Shown here piece after piece: positions 1 to 5,984 of a stretch of DNA of 5,984 nt (position 1 is its first letter; every line of letters starts with the position of its first letter). Origin of the DNA: Acidobacteriota bacterium (GTDB taxonomy: Bacteria; Acidobacteriota; Terriglobia; Terriglobales; Acidobacteriaceae); NCBI GenBank assembly GCA_021811745.1, contig JAJZNH010000059.1:1-5984 (forward strand), given 5' to 3'. The position numbers and the translations under genes were made by a program. Under the pieces are notes generated by a model. It made no database searches and had not been told where the DNA came from. It saw only the letters and a program-made list of their open reading frames with translations.

Positions 1-1467
1 GCAATCTGCATCCTGCTCGGTTTTGGCGTGATGGGACGCGGAAACTGGCAGTTGACCTTCGATGCCATGCGCGGCAATTCCCTCGCGCCGGCCTGGGCCA
101 CGGTGGCTTTCCTGCTTGCCCTGCTGGGTTTTGGAGCCAAGGCCGGCCTGGTGCCCATGCACGTGTGGCTGCCGGAAGCGCATCCGGCCGCGCCCTCGCC
201 GGTCTCGGCCATGATGAGCGGCCTGATGCTGAAGACGGCAATCTACGCCATGCTGCGCGTCAGCTTCGATCTGCTTCACGTGCGGTTCTGGCAGTGGGGC
301 GGTGTGGTCCTTGTGCTGGGCCTGTTCTCGGCGCTTTTTGGGGCAGCCTTTGCCGCCGTGCAGACGGACATGAAGCGCCTGCTGGCCTACTCCTCAATCG
401 AAAACGTCGGGCTGATCTTTACCGGCATTGGGCTTTCGATTCTGTTTCAGGCCAGCCATCTGCGCCTGTTCGCGGCTCTCGCTCTTACGGCCGCGCTGAT
501 TCACGCCCTGAACCACTCGCTCTTCAAGAGCCTGCTCTTTCTCGCAACCGGATCGGTGCTGCACGCGACCCAACAGCGCAGCCTGGGGAAACTGGGCGGG
601 CTCATCCGGCCCATGCCCTGGGTAGCCGCTTTGGCGCTGATCGGGACTCTCGCCATTGCCGGGCTGCCTCCGCTCAACGGGTTTGTCTCGGAGTGGCTGC
701 TGTTGCAGTCGTTTCTATTGACTCCGCAGCTCCCGCAGCCTTTCATTAACATGCTTATTCCGCTCGGGGCCGCGGTCCTCGCGCTGACTGTGGCCCTGGC
801 CGCCTACGTGATGGTGAAATTTTATGGCGTCATCTTCCTCGGCCAGCCGCGCGAGCCCCTGCTCACCGAGGCCCATGACGCCAACTGGCTGGAGCGGACC
901 GGGCTGATGTGGCTTGCCGCCGGATGCATCGCCATCGGCGTCCTGCCGCAGTTTGCCTTGCGAGCGGCAGGCGCGGTGACCGGCATGTTGCTGGGACAGT
1001 CCGTTGCTCCGTCCACTTCGATCTGGATCATCGCTCCGATCGCGCCCCAGCAGGCATCGTACAGCGGCCTGATCTTCCTTGCGGGGATCGTCGCTGTCGT
1101 GGGCGTCACGTTTGTGGTGGTCCGCCTGCTGGCGCACGGGCGCATTCGCAGAACCGCGGCCTGGGATTGCGGCTATCCCTGGCAAACCTCGCGCATGCAG
1201 GACACGGCGGAAGGATTCGGCCAGCCCATTCGGCATATGTTCGGCGCCTTCTTCCATATGGAACGCGATCTTCCCTCGCCCTCCGACACGGTTCCCCGCT
1301 ATCGCATTCATATCGAGGATCGCCTGTGGCGGGCCATCTATCTGCCCGTGGCGCGCTCGGTGCAATGGCTGGCGGACGAAGTGAGCGTCCTGCAGGGCGG
1401 ACGTCTTTCGATCTATCTGCTCTTCAGCTTTCTTACTCTGCTGGGTCTTCTGGTGTTCGTCCTATGA
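1..1467 (+). CDS. hyfB: HyfB-like antiporter-type membrane subunit (5' partial)
   Basis: Proton-pumping, antiporter-like (NuoL/Mrp-type) integral membrane subunit of a hydrogenase-4-like complex. The frame is open from base 1, so the gene starts upstream; 488 residues are visible, against about 670 in E. coli HyfB, so very roughly 180 N-terminal residues are missing. About eleven hydrophobic segments are seen. Residues are numbered from the first codon of the window. The motif GAKAGLVPMHVWLPEAHP holds the conserved mid-membrane lysine (K47) of antiporter-like subunits. H168, H172 and K176 reproduce the spacing of NuoL H334/H338/K342. GLPPLNGFVSE (221-231) is another family signature. The C-terminal part (about 381-465) is polar, with W388-D-C-G-Y and a TAEGFGQPIRHMF stretch typical of HyfB/HycC, and is followed by a last membrane helix. 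There is no NuoL-like long lateral helix. The TM5 glutamate would lie outside the window. The stop overlaps the start of hyfC. Confidence 0.95.
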   Translation, partial: AICILLGFGVMGRGNWQLTFDAMRGNSLAPAWATVAFLLALLGFGAKAGLVPMHVWLPEAHPAAPSPVSAMMSGLMLKTAIYAMLRVSFDLLHVRFWQWGGVVLVLGLFSALFGAAFAAVQTDMKRLLAYSSIENVGLIFTGIGLSILFQASHLRLFAALALTAALIHALNHSLFKSLLFLATGSVLHATQQRSLGKLGGLIRPMPWVAALALIGTLAIAGLPPLNGFVSEWLLLQSFLLTPQLPQPFINMLIPLGAAVLALTVALAAYVMVKFYGVIFLGQPREPLLTEAHDANWLERTGLMWLAAGCIAIGVLPQFALRAAGAVTGMLLGQSVAPSTSIWIIAPIAPQQASYSGLIFLAGIVAVVGVTFVVVRLLAHGRIRRTAAWDCGYPWQTSRMQDTAEGFGQPIRHMFGAFFHMERDLPSPSDTVPRYRIHIEDRLWRAIYLPVARSVQWLADEVSVLQGGRLSIYLLFSFLTLLGLLVFVL

Positions 1468-2429
1468 CCGCGCTTTCACTGATTCGACAATTCGGCGAGG
1501 TGGGGCTGGCCATCGGTGTTGCACCCCTGTTTGCGGGCTGGATCGGGAAGTGCCGCGCCTGGCTGCAGAATCGATCCGCACCGCCGCTGATCCAGCCCTA
1601 TCGCATGCTGCGCAAGCTCTTCCACAAAAATGCGGCGCTGGCTGCGGATGCCTCGCCGTTGTTTCGCAGCGTGCCTTATGTGCTCTTTGGAACCATGGTG
1701 CTGGCGGCGGCTATCATCCCGTCGATCGCCACCGATCTGCCTTTCGCGCGGGCCGCGGACGCCATCGCGCTGATCGGCCTGTTCGCCACGGCGCGCGTCT
1801 TCATGGCGCTTGCCGCCATGGATATCGGAACGGCTTTCGGCTCGCTCGGGGCGCGCCGCGAGATGATGATCGGCTTTTTGGCGGAACCGGCACTCCTGAT
1901 GGTGCTGTTCAATGCCTTCCTGCTCTATGGCAGCACCGCGTTGCCGAGCCTGGTGGACGCGAATGCCGCGCGCCGGTTCTTCATCGATCCCAGCGTGATC
2001 TTCGCGGAAATCGCATTCGTCATGGTGGTGCTTGCCGAGAATGCCCGTATCCCCATCGACAATCCCGCCACCCATCTCGAGCTCACCATGGTCCACGAAG
2101 CCATGCTGCTTGAGTACTCCGCGCGGCATCTCGCGCTGATTGAATGGGCGAGCGATCTCAGGCTCTTCAACTATGCATGCATCGGCTTTGCGCTGTTTCT
2201 TCCCTGGGGCATCGCCACCCACGGAGCGGACGGCGGCGGCGCCCTGCTGCTTGCCGCATCGGCACTGCTGCTCAAGCTCGCGGTGGCCGGAGCGGCGCTG
2301 GCATTGATCGAATCCCTTTCCGCCAAGCTGCGCATCTTCCGCGCGCCGGAGTATCTCGCCACCGCTTTTCTGCTGGCTGTGCTTGGCTTGCTGGTTCACC
2401 TGCTGCTGGGAGCGAACATCCATGCATGA
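1464..2429 (+). CDS. hyfC: HyfC-like (NuoH-type) membrane anchor subunit
   Basis: NuoH-like membrane subunit that connects the peripheral electron-transfer arm to the antiporter-like subunits. It has 321 residues, practically the length of E. coli HyfC (322), so it looks complete, with about eight membrane segments. The region 31-55 (LQNR, then QPYRMLRKLFHK) matches the conserved loop after the first helix that in NuoH lines the quinone cavity. The acidic residues of the 'E-channel' type are present: E133 and E141 in GARREMMIGFLAEPALL, then E192, D199, E206, E212 and E217 across AENARIPIDN and the following MVHEAMLLEYS. The chosen ATG overlaps the hyfB stop as ATGA, which implies translational coupling; no good Shine-Dalgarno sequence is seen before it. 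The same frame stays open far upstream, but that part is a shadow of hyfB. No hyfD gene follows; hyfE comes next with an 8-base overlap. Confidence 0.95.
   Translation: MTALSLIRQFGEVGLAIGVAPLFAGWIGKCRAWLQNRSAPPLIQPYRMLRKLFHKNAALAADASPLFRSVPYVLFGTMVLAAAIIPSIATDLPFARAADAIALIGLFATARVFMALAAMDIGTAFGSLGARREMMIGFLAEPALLMVLFNAFLLYGSTALPSLVDANAARRFFIDPSVIFAEIAFVMVVLAENARIPIDNPATHLELTMVHEAMLLEYSARHLALIEWASDLRLFNYACIGFALFLPWGIATHGADGGGALLLAASALLLKLAVAGAALALIESLSAKLRIFRAPEYLATAFLLAVLGLLVHLLLGANIHA
2408..2412 (+). promoter_or_regulatory. ribosome binding site of hyfE
   Basis: GGGAG lies inside the 3' end of hyfC, nine bases before ATG 2422. It supports that start over the in-frame ATG at 2383, which would add 13 residues (beginning ACWFTCCWER) that do not resemble HyfE. 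Confidence 0.6.
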
Positions 2430-3087
2430 CTCCGATCCGATCGCGCAATTGCTCAGGCTGCTCGCTGCCGGCCTGCTGCTGATCTCATTTTCCATGCTTT
2501 CCCGGCGGCGGACACAACGCCTGATCACGCTGTACGCATGGCAGGGCGCAATTCTGTTTCTCTCCACATGCCTGGTGGCCTACAGGGCAGGCCGCACCGA
2601 ACTCTACTACTCGGCCGCCCTCACCTTGCTCCTCAAAGTGATTCTGCTGCCGTGGATCCTGCATCGCCTCATTCAGCGCCTGGGCGCGCAATGGGACAGC
2701 GAAACGCTCGTCAACATTCCCACCACGATGCTGGTTGGCCTGGCGCTGGTCATCTTCGCCTTCGGCCTGGCGCAGCCGATCAGCCTGCTTGCCACCACCA
2801 TTACGCGCCATACCATCGGCATCGCGCTCGCCGTCATTCTGCTCTCGTTCATGATGATGATTACGCGGCGCAAGGCGATCACGCAGGTGATTGGATTTCT
2901 GGCCATGGAAAACGGGCTCTTCTTTGCCGCGGCCAGCGCGACCTATGGCATGCCCATGGTCATCGAGCTGGGCATTGCGCTCGATCTGTTAGCCGCGGTC
3001 TTCATTCTTGGCATCTTCTTCTTCCAGATCCGCGAGCAGTTTGACAGCCTCGATCTGCACCACCTGGAAAAACTGAGGGAGGACTGA
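2422..3087 (+). CDS. hyfE: HyfE-like (NuoK-type) membrane subunit
   Basis: Small membrane subunit whose C-terminal half is related to NuoK, part of the proton-translocating core. It has 221 residues (E. coli HyfE has about 216) and roughly seven hydrophobic segments: about 8-27, 33-54, 60-79, 100-118, 132-148, 152-174 and 179-203. K72 sits within the third. The NuoK-type membrane glutamates are visible as E163 in GFLAMENG and E182 in VIELGIALDLL, the likely counterparts of E. coli NuoK E36 and E72. The tail QFDSLDLHHLEKLRED resembles the short charged tail of NuoK. The start at 2422 is chosen because it has a Shine-Dalgarno sequence and gives the family length. It overlaps hyfC by 8 bases and is followed after one base by hyfF. 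In E. coli, hyfD lies between hyfC and hyfE; here it is absent. Confidence 0.93.
   Translation: MHDSDPIAQLLRLLAAGLLLISFSMLSRRRTQRLITLYAWQGAILFLSTCLVAYRAGRTELYYSAALTLLLKVILLPWILHRLIQRLGAQWDSETLVNIPTTMLVGLALVIFAFGLAQPISLLATTITRHTIGIALAVILLSFMMMITRRKAITQVIGFLAMENGLFFAAASATYGMPMVIELGIALDLLAAVFILGIFFFQIREQFDSLDLHHLEKLRED
3075..3083 (+). promoter_or_regulatory. strong ribosome binding site of hyfF
   Basis: The purine run GAGGGAGGA lies in the last codons of hyfE. Its GGAGG core (3078-3082) is six bases from the GTG at 3089. It is the best Shine-Dalgarno sequence in the window and supports the GTG start of hyfF, the only one of the four visible gene starts that is not ATG. Confidence 0.75.
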
Positions 3088-3088
3088 C

Positions 3089-4540
3089 GTGGATCTGCTG
3101 CTGGTCCTCGGGATTCCGTTCCTGGGCACACTTCTGCTGGCTTTTCTTGGCGCCCGGCGCTTCGCCGCCGAGCTGAACATCGGCGTCAGCCTTGCGACTC
3201 TCATCGCCGCCGCTCTTCTGGCGCTTCGCGTGGTCCGCGACGGTCCACTCCTATTGGGCCACGATCAGTTCTTTGTGGATTCGTTCAACATCTTCCTGGT
3301 CGCGCTGACTGCCTTTGTGGGCTTCACCACCGCGGTGTTTTCGCGGTCGTACATGCGCGTGGAAACGCATCGTAGGCGTCTAACCCCGCTGCGTCTTCGC
3401 CTCTACCACAGCATGTATCAGCTCTTTATGCTGGCCATGCTTCTGGCCCTGCTGACCAACAACATGGGCCTGCTCTGGGTGGCATTGGAGGCAGCCACTC
3501 TATCCACCGTGCTTCTAGTTTCGCTCTATCGAACCCAGGCAAGCCTGGAAGCGGCCTGGAAGTATTTCATCCTCTGCGGCGTCGGCATTGCCCAGGCCAT
3601 GTTCGGCACCATCCTTTTGTATTTTGCCGCGGAAAAGACTCTGGGCCGCCAGGGAATGACGGCGCTGCTGTGGACGCACCTGAACGCGGTGAAGGCCAAT
3701 CTTGAGCCGCGAGTCCTGGGACTGGCCTTTGTCTTCCTGTTGATTGGTTACGGGACCAAAGTCGGACTGGCGCCGCTCCACAACTGGCTTCCCGATGCTC
3801 ATGCCGAGGGCCCGGCGCCGGTCTCCGCCGTTCTCTCCGGGCTGCTGCTCAACGTCGCGCTCTACGCCGTGATCCGCTGCAAAGTGCTGGTCGAGGGCTC
3901 CATCGGCGACGCGCTCCCCGGCCGCATGCTGATGGGCTTTGGCTTGCTCTCCGCGCTGCTCGGGGCCTTCTTTCTCTGGCGGCAACGCGACATCAAGCGG
4001 CTCTTCGGCTACTCGTCCATTGAACACATGGGCATGATTACCTTTGCCTTCGGGCTGGGAGGGCCCATCGCCAACTTCGCCGCCTTGCTGCACATGACGG
4101 TTCATTCGCTCACCAAGTCCTCGCTCTTCTTCAGCGCCGGTCACGCATCGCAGCGCGCCGGCACGCAGCGCATGGACGGCATCCGCGGGCTGGTGGGCAG
4201 CAGTCCTGCGCTGGGCTGGGGGTTGATGCTCGGATCGATCGCCATTCTGGGCATGCCGCCCTTTGGCATCTTTGCCAGCGAGTTCCTGATCCTTACCGCG
4301 GCGGTACAGGAGCACCCCTGGACGGCGCCGTTTCTTTTGATCGCGCTAGGGGTGGCGTTCGCCGGCATCTTCAGCAAGATTCAGCCCATGGTGTTTGGAG
4401 AAAGCAGTACGCCTGAGGTGCCGCGCTCGCCGTCTTCGGTCCCCGTCTATGTTCATCTGGGGATGGCGCTTGCACTGGGGCTGTATATTCCGCCTGCGCT
4501 GGCTGCCTGCTACCACGCCGCCGCGCGTTTGATTGGATGA
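3089..4540 (+). CDS. hyfF: HyfF-like antiporter-type membrane subunit
   Basis: Second antiporter-like (NuoL/M/N-type) proton-translocating subunit of the complex. It has 483 residues, somewhat shorter than E. coli HyfF (526), with hydrophobic segments throughout and no NuoL-type lateral helix at the C terminus. Key residues in order: E134 in WVALEAATL, matching the TM5 glutamate of the antiporter family; K158 in EAAWKY; K224 in GYGTKVGLAPLHNWLPDAH, the TM7 lysine; R300-D-I-K303 with YSSIEH (308-313); H335, H339 and K343, in the same H-x3-H-x3-K arrangement as in NuoL and in HyfB of this window; and GMPPFGIFASE (388-398). The full set of proton-path residues suggests a working pump. The start is GTG with a strong ribosome binding site, one base after the hyfE stop. 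The stop overlaps the ATG of hyfG. Confidence 0.95.
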   Translation: MDLLLVLGIPFLGTLLLAFLGARRFAAELNIGVSLATLIAAALLALRVVRDGPLLLGHDQFFVDSFNIFLVALTAFVGFTTAVFSRSYMRVETHRRRLTPLRLRLYHSMYQLFMLAMLLALLTNNMGLLWVALEAATLSTVLLVSLYRTQASLEAAWKYFILCGVGIAQAMFGTILLYFAAEKTLGRQGMTALLWTHLNAVKANLEPRVLGLAFVFLLIGYGTKVGLAPLHNWLPDAHAEGPAPVSAVLSGLLLNVALYAVIRCKVLVEGSIGDALPGRMLMGFGLLSALLGAFFLWRQRDIKRLFGYSSIEHMGMITFAFGLGGPIANFAALLHMTVHSLTKSSLFFSAGHASQRAGTQRMDGIRGLVGSSPALGWGLMLGSIAILGMPPFGIFASEFLILTAAVQEHPWTAPFLLIALGVAFAGIFSKIQPMVFGESSTPEVPRSPSSVPVYVHLGMALALGLYIPPALAACYHAAARLIG

Positions 4541-5984
4541 TGCAGATGACCACGATCTTTCCTGACCATGCGCGGGCAACGCTCCCCGGAAATATACACG
4601 CCGTGCGCATTCAAACCAGCTCGGAGGAATGGCTTGCAAGCGCCCAGGCGCTGCATGGCGACGGCGCCTGTTTGCTCACGCTCTGGGGAGCCGACGACCG
4701 CGATCGGGACGGCTCCTTCCGCATTTACGCCGCATGGCTGCACGCCAAGGGCATTACGATACTTGAGCATGCATTGGACCCTGCGGTTCCGCGGTATTTG
4801 AGCCTGGCGGCACTGTTTCCGGCGGCAGTGCGGATGCAGCGTGCCGTTTACGATTTGCTCGGTATCTCGAGCACCGATCCGGACACGCGCGGATGGCTGC
4901 GTCACAACGGCTGGCCGGAAGACGCGTTTCCGCTGCGCCGGGACTTTGACGACGGCCGCAAAGATCCCCCAACCTCGCGGCCCTATGCGTACATCGAGGT
5001 AGAGGGCGAAGGAGTTCATGAGATCGCGGTCGGGCCTGTCCATGCGGGCACCATTGAGCCGGGAGGATTTCGATTTTCAGTCGTAGGAGAGAAGGTGCTT
5101 CGCCTTGAGGAACGCCTGGGATACACCCATAAAGGCGTGGCCAGGCTGTTTCAGGGAATGCCGCAGGCCGGCGGCCACCGGCTCGCGGCGCGGCTCGGCG
5201 GCGACTCCGCCGTGGCTTTTTCGTGGGCCTGGTGCGCGGCGCTTGAGTCCCTCACCGGCTCCGTTTGTCCGCCGCGGGCAGTTGCCTTGCGCGCCTTGGC
5301 TCTTGAGCACGAACGCATGGCCAATCACCTGGGGGATTTGGGCGCGCTTGGGAACGATGCCGGATTCGCATTCGGCCTCACACAATTTTCGCGGTGCAAA
5401 GAGGATCTGCTGCGCGCCAACACTGCGGCCTTCGGAGCGCGTTATTTGATGGATTTCATCGTGCCCGGTGGAGTGGCGGCCGATTTGCCTCCCCTCGCTC
5501 CCGATCGCCTTCTTGCCCAGTATGCAAAGCTGGAGGAAATCGTCGCTGAGCTTCGGTCGATCTACGACGAACACGCGGGCATTCAGGATCGCTTCCGCGA
5601 GACCGGACGGTTGCATCGCCAAACGGCGGAGAAGCTTGGAGCCATGGGACTGGCCGCGCGAGCTTCCGGCCTGGCTTGCGATTTGCGAGTCGATCGTCCG
5701 TGGGCTCCTTACGACCGCTTGCACACCCGGGCGGCAGTGCAGACCGGAGGCGATGTAGCTGCGCGCGTGCAGGTGCGGTTCGATGAGGTGTTTGAGTCTC
5801 TGCGGCTATGCCGGGCTCTTCTTCTGGAGATTCCAGATGGGCCCGTGCAGACTGCCGTTCCCGTTGCAGATCCTTATCGAATGGGAATCGGCGTCATTGA
5901 AGGATGGCGCGGCCCCGTGGCCATTGTTCTGGAATCCGGACCGGAGGGAACGATTCGTCGCTGCCATCCCCACGACCCCTCCGT
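4537..5984 (+). CDS. hyfG: HyfG-like large subunit lacking the first Ni-binding CxxC (Ehr type, 3' partial)
   Basis: Large subunit of the peripheral arm, a fusion of a NuoC-like domain (about 1-140) and a NuoD / hydrogenase-III large-subunit domain (from about 149). 482 codons are visible and the frame is still open at the window edge. NuoC-like marks are YDLLGI (105-110) and FPLRRDF (131-137). The large-subunit domain opens with VGPVHAGTIEPG (165-176), then LEERLGYTHKG (190-200). In hydrogenases R-[IV]-C-G-x-C-x-x-x-H-S follows; here the aligned segment is RLGGDSAVAFS (219-229), so both L1 cysteines and the histidine are replaced by G221, S224 and F228. LEHERMANHLGDLG (256-269) is preserved. 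No CxxC is present in the visible part. The last visible residues, RCHPHDPS, differ from the hydrogenase pattern at this point and resemble cysteine-less relatives. Starts at 4537, 4540 and 4546 are all in frame; 4537 is chosen for the ATGA overlap with hyfF. The nickel-site loss suggests a non-hydrogenase Ehr complex with unknown substrate. Confidence 0.9.
   Translation, partial: MMQMTTIFPDHARATLPGNIHAVRIQTSSEEWLASAQALHGDGACLLTLWGADDRDRDGSFRIYAAWLHAKGITILEHALDPAVPRYLSLAALFPAAVRMQRAVYDLLGISSTDPDTRGWLRHNGWPEDAFPLRRDFDDGRKDPPTSRPYAYIEVEGEGVHEIAVGPVHAGTIEPGGFRFSVVGEKVLRLEERLGYTHKGVARLFQGMPQAGGHRLAARLGGDSAVAFSWAWCAALESLTGSVCPPRAVALRALALEHERMANHLGDLGALGNDAGFAFGLTQFSRCKEDLLRANTAAFGARYLMDFIVPGGVAADLPPLAPDRLLAQYAKLEEIVAELRSIYDEHAGIQDRFRETGRLHRQTAEKLGAMGLAARASGLACDLRVDRPWAPYDRLHTRAAVQTGGDVAARVQVRFDEVFESLRLCRALLLEIPDGPVQTAVPVADPYRMGIGVIEGWRGPVAIVLESGPEGTIRRCHPHDPS

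Noticed and set aside
1252..1263. Perfect 12-base palindrome TTCCATATGGAA
   Set aside because: It lies inside the conserved coding part of hyfB, far from any gene start, and a palindrome of this length is plausible by chance; no evidence of an operator.
909..1463. Upstream in-frame extension of hyfC to an earlier start
   Set aside because: The added 185 residues overlap hyfB in another frame, are arginine-rich and unlike HyfC; the start at 1464 gives the family length.
1476..2567. Long open frame of 363 codons on the minus strand opposite hyfC
   Set aside because: It is rich in R, Q, G, E and H with no recognisable domain, and lies fully antisense to well-conserved hyfC and the hyfE start. 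It is a by-product of GC-rich third positions.
3515..4315. Open frame of 266 codons on the minus strand opposite hyfF
   Set aside because: Its composition is low in hydrophobic residues and shadow-like, without domain signatures; it is antisense to the conserved core of hyfF.
5077..5724. Open frame of 215 codons on the minus strand opposite hyfG
   Set aside because: It is antisense to the conserved large-subunit domain and shows no recognisable motif or ribosome binding site.
5011..5982. Functional [NiFe] hydrogenase large subunit
   Set aside because: The overall family match is clear, but the L1 cysteines are missing and no CxxC occurs in the visible protein, so a plain hydrogenase call is not supported.

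Overview
The window is one uninterrupted, plus-strand stretch of a membrane-bound complex operon of the hydrogenase-4 / formate-hydrogenlyase type. In order it holds the 3' part of hyfB, complete hyfC, hyfE and hyfF, and the first ~482 codons of a hyfG-like large subunit. There is essentially no intergenic DNA: three junctions overlap and the fourth leaves a single base between stop and start. No tRNA, rRNA, mobile element, CRISPR array, promoter or terminator is visible. Both ends of the operon lie outside the window.

How the parts fit together. HyfB and HyfF are antiporter-like (NuoL/M/N-type) membrane subunits with the usual lysines and histidines of the proton path. HyfE carries a NuoK-like half. 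HyfC is the NuoH-like subunit that anchors the peripheral arm to the membrane arm. HyfG is a NuoC-like domain fused to a NuoD / [NiFe]-hydrogenase large-subunit domain. No hyfD is present between hyfC and hyfE, so at this locus the membrane arm has two antiporter-like subunits instead of the three of E. coli hydrogenase 4.

The most notable point is in HyfG. Where group 4 [NiFe] hydrogenases have the first nickel-binding CxxC, this protein reads G-G-D-S within an otherwise well-aligned segment (residues 219-237), and no CxxC occurs anywhere in the visible 482 residues. The complex is therefore probably not a hydrogenase. It fits the 'energy-converting hydrogenase related' (Ehr) type, an evolutionary relative of both complex I and group 4 hydrogenases whose substrate is unresolved. 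The second nickel motif would lie just beyond the window's right edge and cannot be checked here.

Organism. The DNA is GC-rich with GC-biased third codon positions, and the gene order resembles hyf-like clusters of GC-rich Gram-negative bacteria such as Acidobacteriota and Proteobacteria. The window does not allow a firm assignment.
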